Assembly: GCA_947648255.1 (NCBI GenBank)
Contig: CANSNA010000009.1
Coordinates: 1 to 45,315 of the forward strand
Source of the DNA: an uncultured Clostridium sp.
GTDB taxonomy: Bacteria; Bacillota; Clostridia; TANB77; CAG-508
Direction: 5' to 3'
DNA length: 45,315 nt
This document shows positions 1-9,729 of this stretch, piece by piece; within the stretch, counting starts at the first letter, position 1; each line of letters opens with the position of its first letter. Under the pieces are notes generated by a model. It saw nothing but the letters and a program-made list of their open reading frames with translations. It did no database searches and was not told the DNA's origin. The position numbers and the translations under genes were made by a program.

Positions 1-434
1 AATCTTTGATTTTCTGCAATCAAATCTTCTTCTACTTCTTTTGATAATTTCTTCCTTCTTGGTTTAGAACTCATATTTTCTCTTCGTCCTCTTCGTTCTT
101 CATAAAGTGCTTGAGGTCCTTCCTCATAATATATACGTTCCCATTTGGCTATTCTAGTTGCACCAGCTAATCTAAAGTGATTTGCAGTTTCGTTAAGAGA
201 CAAATGGTTTTCATTCATATATTCTATCACATTTCGTTTGAAATCTCCACTATATGAGGATTTAAATTGTTTTACTAATCCTTCAACACCATGTTCTTCA
301 TATTTTCTTATCCAATTGATAATCATAGAATGAGCTGGTATTGAAAATTGTTTAGCTGCATCTCTGGTACTATGATGTTCATCAAGGCAATACTTCACTA
401 CTTTTAACTTAAATTCATTTGAATATTTACTCAT
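1..434 (-). CDS. IS3-family-like transposase OrfA, helix-turn-helix protein (partial, runs off window start)
   Basis: Minus-strand translation from ATG at 434: MSKYSNEFKLKVVKYCLDEHHSTRDAAKQFSIPAHSMIINWIRKYEEHGVEGLVKQF...RIAKWERIYYEEGPQALYEERRGRR..., a typical double HTH OrfA of IS3/IS150-type elements. Confidence 0.85.
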   Translation of the reverse strand, partial: MSKYSNEFKLKVVKYCLDEHHSTRDAAKQFSIPAHSMIINWIRKYEEHGVEGLVKQFKSSYSGDFKRNVIEYMNENHLSLNETANHFRLAGATRIAKWERIYYEEGPQALYEERRGRRENMSSKPRRKKLSKEVEEDLIAENQR

Positions 435-490
435 TAAAAATACACCTCCAAATGTTAGATATTTTGTCTAACTTTTGGGGTGCACTTCAC
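1..490 (-). mobile_element. IS3/IS150-like insertion sequence, left end at about 490
   Basis: OrfA plus a terminal sequence TGAAGTGCACCCCAAAAGTTAGACAAAATATCT (reverse complement of about 455-490), resembling IS3-family ends. Confidence 0.7.
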
Positions 491-863
491 AATAGAGAAC
501 GGCTCATTATTTTATAGTGAAAAATTAGACTGTTTGGTATTTCAATACTATGATACAAAAAACAAAAGACAAATTATGAGGCAGAGAAAAAAGGAAAGTA
601 AAAAAGAGTTCAACACAAGGGTTACAAAAGTAAAAAGTGAATTAGATGCAGGTACATATATTGGAAAAAGTAAAGAAACAGTTGTAACTTTGGCAGAGCA
701 ATATATTGAAAATAAACATGCAGATGGTATCACAAGCGACAGAAGTTACAGCAGAGAGTTAGAAACATTGGAACAAATAAAAAAGACTTGTAGAAACTTT
801 TGTAACCTTCCTATAGATATAACAGAAGAATATATACACAATGAATTACGAAAATTTTGCTAG
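491..863 (+). pseudogene. Truncated tyrosine recombinase/integrase N-terminal region, interrupted at its 5' end by the IS
   Basis: IENGSLFYSEKLDCLVFQYYDTKNKRQIMRQRKKESKKEF...TLAEQYIENKHADG...; the ORF's Met and first residues lie in the IS terminus; no catalytic domain; lies next to a tRNA 3' end. Confidence 0.55.
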
Positions 864-954
864 TTTTAGCCTATTGCATCACTATTGCATCACTTTCATA
901 TAATAAAGCCCTTGTAAACATTGATATTTCAATACTTACAAGGACTTACGAGTC

Positions 955-1031
955 TGGTAGCGAAGGAGGGAATCGAACCCACGACACTGCGGGTATGAAC
1001 CGCATGCTCTAGCCAACTGAGCTACTTCGCC
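955..1031 (-). tRNA. tRNA-Met (CAT)
   Basis: Reverse complement GGCGAAGTAGCTCAGTTGGCTAGAGCATGCGGTTCATACCCGCAGTGTCGTGGGTTCGATTCCCTCCTTCGCTACCA folds as a cloverleaf, anticodon CAT, encoded CCA. Confidence 0.95.
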
Positions 1032-1110
1032 ATAAATATTACTTATTTATTATACTGGCTCTTTTGTGATTTGTCAATATGTAGTTTTGATTTTTTTATA
1101 AGTTTTATAC

Positions 1111-1284
1111 TTATTTTTTCTTTTTTTCCTGTGGTATTACAATTTTATCTTTTGGGTTTCTATTTATTTTTGGTTTTGTTGCTGGTACATGTGTTGAAAC
1201 AGAAGAAATTGCTAAGTTATTTCCATTACCTGTAACCACTTCTATATTCTTTTTTTCATTTACATTATTATCACTAGAACTCAT
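1111..1284 (-). CDS. Small hypothetical protein (57 aa)
   Basis: Minus-strand ORF MSSSDNNVNEKKNIEVVTGNGNNLAISSVSTHVPATKPKINRNPKDKIVIPQEKKKK*. Confidence 0.5.
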   Translation of the reverse strand: MSSSDNNVNEKKNIEVVTGNGNNLAISSVSTHVPATKPKINRNPKDKIVIPQEKKKK

Positions 1285-1507
1285 AAAAAACTCCTTAAAT
1301 AATTTTATATAATTATATTACCATAAAATTCAAAATTTTTCAAGTAAAATGTTTTTCTCTTCTTAATGTCATTAATTTTACCCTTAAGATCAAGGCGACA
1401 TAAAATATTTAAAATAAACTCTTGACCAATGAAAAATAAGAGAGCATAATAAAGATATAGTTACCTGAATGGTGACAAAATTGTAGTTTGACTATGTCTC
1501 GAAAAGT

Positions 1508-1542
1508 CGGGCACCCTAAATCGGGTGCCCGGCGATTTTTTA
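1508..1542 (+). terminator. Strong GC-rich hairpin followed by T-run
   Basis: CGGGCACCC TAAATC GGGTGCCCGG then CGATTTTTT. Confidence 0.75.
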
Positions 1543-1611
1543 TACTTTTTTAACATCTAATCTTAAAATGCAAATATTTCTAACTATATAATTATTTTCA
1601 TATTCTTCTTG

Positions 1612-4600
1612 TTATTCCCATAAAACAAGCTGAGCATCGGCTTTTAGGAAAGACTGTTCTAATAGATAATTTTGTACTAATTCAGGATTTTTTATTACTT
1701 TGTCTTCTGTTAAGTATATTTTATCTGTATATTTACCACTCTTTAGTGATAATTGATATATCACATTAAACTTATTGGTTACAGAGCTTTGACTTATATC
1801 TGATAAACAAATTGCTTGTGCATTGAACTTATTTAGCACCATCATTAATCCATCTAGTAAATGTTTTGATGACATCTTTCCAAATGGATTATCTAATACT
1901 AAAAACTTAGATGTTTCAAGTTTTCCATCATCACCATATTTAGCAAGAACTTTTTTTCTTGTATATTGAATAAGAGCAAGTACTAAAATAATACATGATG
2001 CTAACTTCTCTCCTCCAGAATTCTCACTAATTACATCTTCCCATTTCTTTAGCCCACTATTTTTCTCAGAAATATCAAATTTATATAACCTAACTCCAAT
2101 ATTTTCTGTATTAATAACAACATTTAATAATTGTCTATCAGAAAGCCAATCTTTTATTCTCTTTGCCACTACTTGCCTAGAATTTTCCTCTTGCTCTTTG
2201 CATTCTTCTCTTAACCTATTTATACAATTTTCAATATAATCATTCATTCTCTCTTTTGCAAATTGGTCTAACTCTTTTGGTATATCTATTTCTAGAAGTT
2301 GTACTTTTCTGAGCCTTCCTTCCATCTTTATATCAGAACTATCAGATATATTTTTCATTTCTAGATATATATATTTCCCTTGCACATATGCATGATGTTT
2401 AATATTATCCTTATCATTTTCCATATGTTCCATTGTTGTTTTTAATACCTTTATCATTTCTTCTAGTTTTTTTGCACAATCTGTTACTCTCTCATATATA
2501 AAATAATAATCTGCAAATTCATATCTTTGTGGATCCATATTAGTTAAAAAATTACGAATTACTGGATCTTTTTCTTTATTATTAGCTTCTATTTCTTTAT
2601 ATAGATTATTTATATTCGTCTTTTTAGCTGCATTTTCATTATTTTTATTATCAAGTTCTTTTGCTAATTCATCTATTTTTGTATTATTATAGTCAAAACC
2701 AGAAATATCTATCTCTCTATATTTTGGCTTATCTTTAATCACCCCTATTACTATATAAATGCTTTCATTAATCTTATCAATATTCTTTGATAAATCATTT
2801 AATTTTGTCTCTATATCTCGAGTTCTTTCCTTTAGTTCTTTTCTTCTATTATCATAATTTCCCTTAATCAAATGTGCCTGTAGTGGCTCAGGCTTTTCTA
2901 ATTTTGTTAAAGATTCATTAACTCCCTCTAATTTAGTCTCAAATCTTATTTTTTCATTATTTACCTTTTTCTCTTCTTCTCTAAGATAGTTTAATTCTTT
3001 CTCTATTTCTTTTTGTTTTTCTCTTGCAAAATCTTCTTCCTCTTCACTATAAATTTTTTCCTCATATTTTCCTTTTAAGTCTTGATAGTCTCTGGTTAGT
3101 TCTCTCTCCTTTAAATTCATTATTTTATTTGCCTTTTTTATATTTTCTTCAATACTTGCTTCATCCTTTAATATGTCACTTTTAAGCTCCTCATATATTT
3201 TTTCCAATACTTCTAAGGTCTGATTTAATTTTTCTCCATTTTCCACATTTGGTATCTTTCCACTTTTTTCTTCTAATTTAATTTTATTGTCCTCATTTTC
3301 TCTTACTTTTTGGTTTAACCTGTCAGTTTCATTTTTACATTCTTCTATTTTCTGTTTTAATTCTTCCCTTTTTTTCTCATTTTCTTCTGTAACTTTTTTT
3401 ATCTTTTGTTTTTCTTTTAATAACTCCATATAATCTTTATTCTTATTTAAATATTCTGCAAACTTTTCTCTATCTTTTTGATTATATTCTATTTTTTTAT
3501 TTATTTCATATATATTTTTATTTATATTATCTTTTATTTCATTTAATCTATCATTTTCTTTATTAATCTCACCTTTTCTTAGTTCTAAATTATCTTTTTG
3601 CTCTTCAATTTCTTTTAACTCATTGGTTAATTTACTTTCTGTATTTTCATCATAACTGTATTCTTTAATAAACTTAATTGAAGTTTTTATATAATCAAGT
3701 TTTTCTTCCTCTTCTCTTATATTAGCCTCCAATGCTTCAATTTCTTCTATTAAACTTAGTTCAAACTCTTTTCTCAAATCATCATCAAAAGCTTTGACAT
3801 TATATAAACACTCTAATTTAAGATTATCAATTAGACTAACACTCTTATTTTTAGGTTTAAAATCTCTTTCTATATCCTTTTGCAATATTATTGGTGTCAG
3901 CCTACTTATTTCTTCGCCTGCAATTAGCTCCTCTATTTTCTCATAATCTTTCTCATTTAAAATAATATAACTATATGGTAATATTGGATTTATTTGTAGT
4001 AATTTTTGCCTATAAGCTCTCTCTTGACCCGTTAAATAGTCTTCACCTGTCTCATATTCTATCTTATTTTTTTCTAATATTTTCCCTATTTTTAAATCTA
4101 CATGGATTCCTCCATTTCTTAGGCTATATAGAATTTCCTTATTTTGATTTAACTTTTCTATATCTTCATTTTTCCTATTTCTTACAAAATCTTTTTGCCT
4201 TTCTATTTCAGATAAATTAATCTCCATGTCAAATAATCTTTGCCTATCTATTGCAAAGTATTCTAGAATTTTCTTTAACTCATAAGTTTGTTTTTCATAG
4301 TTCTCTATTTCCTGCTTTTTACTTTGAGCCTTTTCTATTAATTTTTCTATTTTTTTACTTATGTCTTCAATTTCCTCAATATTACTTTTTATTTTATCAT
4401 CTGAAATTTTAAGCTCTTTTCCATTATCTTCAATTTGAAGAACTAAATTTGTATTAATTTTTTCATATCCATTATCTATTTCCTTTACTTCTTTTTCATC
4501 TAATTCCTCTAATATATTTCTAACCAATTCAAGCTGTAGGCTTTCAAAAATTTCTTTTTCATAATTTTTAAAATTCTCTTCTCTATCCAAAATAACAGCA

Positions 4601-5988
4601 CTTTTTCTTTGCATATCTGTATATTTTTTACTTTCTAGTTCTTCTTCACTTTTTGCAGCTTTATAAACTTTATTTATATCTTCTAATTCTTTTTTCAGAT
4701 TTTCTATTACATCCTTCAAAATGCTTATTTGCTTTTCATACTCTGTTTTTAAAGAGTACTCTATATTTCTTATCTTCTCTCTTTGCTCTCCTTTTTGCAA
4801 TTTTTCTTTTGAGGCAAAGGCTGCTTCTTTTTCAGCTCTTGCCTCCTTATATTCTCCATATATTTTTGCAGCCTTTACTATTCTTAAGTTTTCTACAATC
4901 TCCTTTTGCTTTTTATCTTGTTCTTCAATTTCTTTTCTCTTTTCTTCTAATTTTTTTAAACTAGCTTCAAGATTATTTTCTAATTTATAATATTCGTCTG
5001 ATACTTCCTCATACTTTATCATACCTATCTCAGCATTTGTCTCTTTAATCTTCTCCAAAAATTCACTTTGCTTTTTTTTAGAATTATTTAAGCATACACT
5101 TAACTTTAAATATATTTCTTCTAATTCTTTTCTTATTATCTCTTGTTTATCCATGTTTTCTAATAAATTTGCTAACTTTCCTGAATACTTATCTGCTTCT
5201 TCTTTAAACTTTTCTAGCTCCTCTTTTTGTTTTATCTTATCTTCATTGCTTATTACTTCTTCCATTAAGTTTAAAAACATTTCTCTTAGATCCTCTGCAT
5301 TTTCTAAATTTTCAGATATAGTTTTAAGTATCCATTGATTAACAACATCATCCGCTTTTTCGCATTTTTCAAAAAGGTCGTCTGCACCACCTTCTTTTTC
5401 ATTCATCTTAGCTAAAATTTTCCATTCGTCTTTAAAAATTCCTCTTTCTTCTAAAACCTGACTATATCTTTTTTGTTCGTCAATTGTAAAGGTTTCTATA
5501 TCGTGACTAATTCCTTCTCTTTTCCTAAGTTCACTCAAGCAATAATCATAAGATTTATACCTTGTTACACCATCTTGTTTTGTAATAAAATCTATATTCA
5601 TTATATCAAAATGATTTGCTGACTTATACTGATTAACAAAAGTAAAATATTTTATTCTATATTTATTTTCCTCTGTAATAGCCCTATTCATGACAATTCC
5701 AGTCAAAAAATATGTTGGTGTAGCTGTATTATCTAAAATCCACTCTAACATAACAAAAGTTGGCTCTTTAGATGTTAGATAAGACTCTACCTTTCTTTTA
5801 TGTATTTTCACATTTGGAATAATTGGTTGCATAATTAACTGTGTTAAAACACTCTTTCCTCCACCATTTGATAGATTTAAAAGCACATTTTCTCCATTAT
5901 AGCAATCTATTAACTGATCTACTATATATCTTCCACTATATGGCACATTTGCAATTCTTATTCTATTGATTCTTGGCATTTTCTTCAC
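1612..5988 (-). CDS. jetC: Wadjet JetC-like SMC/MksB ATPase
   Basis: 1458 aa; Walker A-like NLSNGGGKSVLTQLI, long coiled coils, C-terminal SGGEKLASCIILVLALIQY signature and Walker B-like KFLVLDNPFG; followed by JetA/B/D-like neighbours. Confidence 0.9.
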   Translation of the reverse strand: MKKMPRINRIRIANVPYSGRYIVDQLIDCYNGENVLLNLSNGGGKSVLTQLIMQPIIPNVKIHKRKVESYLTSKEPTFVMLEWILDNTATPTYFLTGIVMNRAITEENKYRIKYFTFVNQYKSANHFDIMNIDFITKQDGVTRYKSYDYCLSELRKREGISHDIETFTIDEQKRYSQVLEERGIFKDEWKILAKMNEKEGGADDLFEKCEKADDVVNQWILKTISENLENAEDLREMFLNLMEEVISNEDKIKQKEELEKFKEEADKYSGKLANLLENMDKQEIIRKELEEIYLKLSVCLNNSKKKQSEFLEKIKETNAEIGMIKYEEVSDEYYKLENNLEASLKKLEEKRKEIEEQDKKQKEIVENLRIVKAAKIYGEYKEARAEKEAAFASKEKLQKGEQREKIRNIEYSLKTEYEKQISILKDVIENLKKELEDINKVYKAAKSEEELESKKYTDMQRKSAVILDREENFKNYEKEIFESLQLELVRNILEELDEKEVKEIDNGYEKINTNLVLQIEDNGKELKISDDKIKSNIEEIEDISKKIEKLIEKAQSKKQEIENYEKQTYELKKILEYFAIDRQRLFDMEINLSEIERQKDFVRNRKNEDIEKLNQNKEILYSLRNGGIHVDLKIGKILEKNKIEYETGEDYLTGQERAYRQKLLQINPILPYSYIILNEKDYEKIEELIAGEEISRLTPIILQKDIERDFKPKNKSVSLIDNLKLECLYNVKAFDDDLRKEFELSLIEEIEALEANIREEEEKLDYIKTSIKFIKEYSYDENTESKLTNELKEIEEQKDNLELRKGEINKENDRLNEIKDNINKNIYEINKKIEYNQKDREKFAEYLNKNKDYMELLKEKQKIKKVTEENEKKREELKQKIEECKNETDRLNQKVRENEDNKIKLEEKSGKIPNVENGEKLNQTLEVLEKIYEELKSDILKDEASIEENIKKANKIMNLKERELTRDYQDLKGKYEEKIYSEEEEDFAREKQKEIEKELNYLREEEKKVNNEKIRFETKLEGVNESLTKLEKPEPLQAHLIKGNYDNRRKELKERTRDIETKLNDLSKNIDKINESIYIVIGVIKDKPKYREIDISGFDYNNTKIDELAKELDNKNNENAAKKTNINNLYKEIEANNKEKDPVIRNFLTNMDPQRYEFADYYFIYERVTDCAKKLEEMIKVLKTTMEHMENDKDNIKHHAYVQGKYIYLEMKNISDSSDIKMEGRLRKVQLLEIDIPKELDQFAKERMNDYIENCINRLREECKEQEENSRQVVAKRIKDWLSDRQLLNVVINTENIGVRLYKFDISEKNSGLKKWEDVISENSGGEKLASCIILVLALIQYTRKKVLAKYGDDGKLETSKFLVLDNPFGKMSSKHLLDGLMMVLNKFNAQAICLSDISQSSVTNKFNVIYQLSLKSGKYTDKIYLTEDKVIKNPELVQNYLLEQSFLKADAQLVLWE

Positions 5989-6658
5989 CTACCTTAAATA
6001 TATCATTTATTTCGTAAATTCTATCTTGAGATAAATAATAATATTGCATCAAATCATCTAATTTTTTAGTCGCTCTTATCTCAGTATCATCATCTGTTAT
6101 AATAATTAATTTTTCGTCTCTTAATAATTTACATGCTGTCAAAACCGTTCCCTTTCTAGTTTTAAGCTTATTATCTTCTTCTAATGTTTTGGCTTTCCAA
6201 TATTCAGCAGTATGTATAAAATTAATAGAATATCTCTCCTCTATCTTTACCGCTTCTTCATCTGAAACAAGCATTAATGTTTCATCTAATTTACTTAATA
6301 TATCTTTTATCTGTAAAAAATCTACTTGCTTTGGATTTTTATTTTTTCCTCCATAAAACATATATAAAATTGTCATAATAATATATATTTGTAAAAATGC
6401 ATCTTTTAAATTAGCATCTTTTTTTACACTTTCTCTTACATCTTTTAGTGAAAACCCAAACAAATTATTCTCTACATTTGGGACAAAATATACAGCATGC
6501 GGAACTGCAACTATTCTAAAATCTAACTCTCTTGCCATAACATCTAATATATCTCTTACCTCTTGTTCCTTAAAATTAAAATATAATTCCTTATCTTCTG
6601 TATCAGTTATTTGCCCTTTTTCTAAGAGCCTTTTATATATTCTAAATGCTTCCTCCAA
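5963..6658 (-). CDS. jetB: Wadjet JetB-like (MksE-like) subunit
   Basis: 231 aa, overlaps jetC start; position and size fit the small winged-helix subunit. Confidence 0.75.
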   Translation of the reverse strand: MEEAFRIYKRLLEKGQITDTEDKELYFNFKEQEVRDILDVMARELDFRIVAVPHAVYFVPNVENNLFGFSLKDVRESVKKDANLKDAFLQIYIIMTILYMFYGGKNKNPKQVDFLQIKDILSKLDETLMLVSDEEAVKIEERYSINFIHTAEYWKAKTLEEDNKLKTRKGTVLTACKLLRDEKLIIITDDDTEIRATKKLDDLMQYYYLSQDRIYEINDIFKVGEENAKNQ

Positions 6659-6664
6659 CTTCTC

Positions 6665-8224
6665 CTATTCCCTTTCATATACATTAAACTTAAAGTTTGT
6701 CATTTCTATTTCTTCATCTTCTAAACTAATACTCTCACTTGTTTTTTCTATTAATATTTTTCGTATCCCATAAAAATTAGGTTCTTTGTATGAAATCATT
6801 TTCAAGCAATATGATAAATCAAATTCGCCATTACTTTCGAGCACAATATCCTCAGTTTCTTTCTTCCATTCATCTATATCTATTTCACTTAAATCGTATA
6901 ATTTAAGCATTTCCATAAATATAAGTCTCTCCTCTAGCATACTTTTTTTCAGCTCATGCTCTTTTAAAAAATTATAAAACTCCTTAAAATCAAATCCTTC
7001 TTTATGATTTCCTGCAAATTCAAATAAACTAGATATCACAGCTATATGAGCTTCATTTCTTCTTTGTATTCGTTTTTCTACAAGCTCACTTTCCTCTAAA
7101 GTATCTTGCTCTACGCTATATTCATCCTCTTTGCTGTCATTTATTTTCGTCTGTTTATCATAAATAGTATTTAAATTTAAAGTTTTATTCATTCTTGGCA
7201 TAAAAAGTGGTCTCAGCAACTTTATATAAACTGTTAAAACACTCTCAAATTCCCTTTGCTCTAACTTGTCTATTATTTCTTCTTGAAAATTATATGTTTT
7301 CACAATGCTATATTCCATTGCATCTTTTAGCATATCTAAATAAAGTTTTTTAACATTTTTACATTTTGTAAGTAAATTTATCTGCATTTTTAGTGCAGTT
7401 TGCACATTTTTTAAAATTTGATATATATCTTTTTTTGCACTCTTAGTCTTCTCATCAAGATTTTGTGTCAATTCTTCTTCCTGCTTTATTCTATCTAAGC
7501 TTTCTCTTATCATCTTGTCTATCCTATCCATCTCTTCATATTCTTCTTCTAAAAGTTCATACATATTATTTACTAAATTATCATACATTTCACCAGAAAT
7601 GTTATTAATATTATTTTTCAAGCTATATTCAAATTGATTTAATTGTATCTGCTTATTTCTTAGCATTGCTATTAAATTTTTACTTTTAGATATCGCTTTT
7701 TTATATTTTTTCTTATGTATTAACATTTTAAGTTTAATTTCTTCTATCTTAAAGCCTAATTCGTCATCAACCTCTTTAGTTCTAAACAAAAAGTTATACC
7801 CTTGTTTGGTTAATTCATAAACTGCTTTATTATCATTATTTAACTTGTCCGCAATTAATCTTATTTGTACATTTCTAAAACTCGAGCTACTATACTCTGC
7901 TATTGAATAATTTCTACTTTGACCTTTATTTTGCAAAATATCTTTTATAATGTATCTTACTAATTCTTTAACATCAATATTCTCATCTGAATAATTCGAA
8001 ATAACCTCTCTAACAAACACTGCTATATTCTCTATAGTGCACTCTTCCTCTTCTGTTAGCGTAGTTTCCATGATATAAATAAGTACTGATAAAATTAGGT
8101 TTTCCATTTTATTTTCATCAAATAGAGCTTCCATTTGCATAGATGTATTTCTTCTATTTGTTATAGAATCTACAATGGCAATAAACTCCATTCTTTTTGA
8201 AAAACCATCTAAAATTTCTAACAT
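6665..8224 (-). CDS. jetA: Wadjet JetA-like (MksF/kleisin-like) subunit
   Basis: 519 aa, mostly helical/coiled coil, directly upstream of jetB-jetC in the same operon. Confidence 0.75.
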   Translation of the reverse strand: MLEILDGFSKRMEFIAIVDSITNRRNTSMQMEALFDENKMENLILSVLIYIMETTLTEEEECTIENIAVFVREVISNYSDENIDVKELVRYIIKDILQNKGQSRNYSIAEYSSSSFRNVQIRLIADKLNNDNKAVYELTKQGYNFLFRTKEVDDELGFKIEEIKLKMLIHKKKYKKAISKSKNLIAMLRNKQIQLNQFEYSLKNNINNISGEMYDNLVNNMYELLEEEYEEMDRIDKMIRESLDRIKQEEELTQNLDEKTKSAKKDIYQILKNVQTALKMQINLLTKCKNVKKLYLDMLKDAMEYSIVKTYNFQEEIIDKLEQREFESVLTVYIKLLRPLFMPRMNKTLNLNTIYDKQTKINDSKEDEYSVEQDTLEESELVEKRIQRRNEAHIAVISSLFEFAGNHKEGFDFKEFYNFLKEHELKKSMLEERLIFMEMLKLYDLSEIDIDEWKKETEDIVLESNGEFDLSYCLKMISYKEPNFYGIRKILIEKTSESISLEDEEIEMTNFKFNVYERE

Positions 8225-8235
8225 CCTAAATCCCC

Positions 8236-9277
8236 TTATTTTTCTAATAATTTCTCAAGCTCTTCATAATTTAAAATCTCTTGTGGTATATATTTATTTT
8301 GCTTTAGTATATCTTGTATTTTATTTTGTACATCATTTGCTTTAAAATTATTAAAAAAATCACTTAAAGTAATATTCTTTTTCTGACCTTTTACAATATC
8401 TCTTAAAATTATGCCGATTAGAAAGTTCTAGCATCTTCTCATAAATTTCCTCAAAAAGCCTTATATCACTTCTATAATTCGCCCTTTTTACTCTCTCAAA
8501 AATATCTATTCCTGTAAAATCCAAATCTCCCCAATAAACAAAATTTACCTTCGAATTTAACATTTCTTTTTCATAATCTTCTAATGCATTATGTTTTGTA
8601 ATCTTATTCCCTTCCCCATATATGATACCATCTATCTCGAGTCCCAAAATATTTAAGCTCTTTAGCTTATTATTCCTTGCAATTTTTCTTAAAGTATACC
8701 ATGTGTCTTTGTTCTCGATTATTAGTATTGTCATATTCTCTTTTTGATTTAAAATATAATCAAAAAATGGCTCTGGTGTTAAATAAAAATTTAAAATCTC
8801 TTCTAAATTATTAACTCTAAGTATCGATTTGCCAACTTGTGTATCAAGCATCTTTTCATATTTCCATATTTGATATGCCCTTTCATTTTTAGATAACTGT
8901 ACCTTTAGCTTCTCCTTATCTGTTTTAAAAAAATTATCTAGTTTTTTTATTTCATCTCTTTGCCTTTTATATAAATTCTTATTAGATAAATACTTTTCTA
9001 TTTTAAACTCAGGAGCCAAATGCTTAATTTCTCTCTCAAGTTCTATATCTTTTTCTTTATCTTTAATTATTCTATATTTCATATAAAGAAATGGAATTCT
9101 GCCATTAGTATTTCTCTTACTACCTACCTGTGCAATAATTCCATCTTCTATAAATCTATTAACTTTCTGAACTAAGTCCATATAATCTACAGGCTTTATA
9201 ATATTTTCTAACTCCTCTAATGTAATATAAGTTTGCTTTAATTCTTGAAAATTTTTTTCCATTTTTCCCTCTTTCAA
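8236..9277 (-). CDS. jetD: Wadjet JetD-like Toprim/topo VI-like nuclease; full length only if CGGC at 8416-8413 is read as one codon
   Basis: Zero-frame ORF 9277..8360 contains NFVYWGDLDFTGIDIFERVKRA (DUF2220/JetD-like). Skipping one C at the in-frame CGG (CCG 8414-8416) continues as ...LELSNGIILRDIVKGQKKNITLSDFFNNFKANDVQNKIQDILKQNKYIPQEILNYEELEKLLEK*. 1042 nt minus 1 is divisible by 3. Confidence 0.85.
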
Positions 9278-9346
9278 TTTATGTAAACATTATATCGTAA
9301 AATACAAATTATGTCAATATTTTTAAGATTTTTCGCATTTTAAAAG

Positions 9347-9378
9347 AAGAATAAGAGCCCCAAGCTGCTCTTATTCTT
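9347..9378 (-). terminator. Hairpin at end of the 9371-9701 gene
   Basis: AAGAATAAGAGCAGCTTGGGGCTCTTATTCTT inverted repeat, T-rich on the minus strand. Confidence 0.7.
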
Positions 9379-9701
9379 CTCTTTCTCTATCTATTTCCTT
9401 TTTCTCTTCTTTTTCCTTTGCCTTTGCCTTTGTTTCTATTTTTGCAATTTCAGGTGTTACTATAATATTTTGTGTAAGTTTGCCTGTTACTATAATGTTT
9501 TCCCATCCACCTGTTCCTTCACCGTGAATTAGGCTTTCTCTTTCTTTTTGCAAAATAATCTGGCACTATTCTCATTGCATTTTTATATGCTTCACTAAAT
9601 GCTTTTCTTCTATCTGTATTGTCAGCTTGTATAATTGCATCTGGCTCTTGTACACCATCTGGGCTAAGTAGAGTTATTTTTTCCTTATCATCTTTTGTCA
9701 T
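9371..9701 (-). CDS. Hypothetical protein (109 aa), one CGGN site
   Basis: ORFs 9701..9519 and 9553..9371 join as ...YFAKRKRKPNSGEGTGGWENIIVTGKL... by skipping C of in-frame CGG (CCG 9522-9524). 331 minus 1 is divisible by 3. Confidence 0.65.
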
Positions 9702-9729
9702 ATTACATCAAACTCCCTTCTAAAACTGC

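Noticed and set aside
480-494. ORF start of the 127-aa integrase fragment as annotated
   Set aside because: The Met and first residues derive from the IS3-like terminal sequence; the native start has been displaced.
3975-5338. Plus-strand ORFs antisense to the SMC gene and many similar ORFs antisense to the surface proteins
   Set aside because: Low-complexity antisense translations of well-supported minus-strand genes, without plausible starts or homology features.
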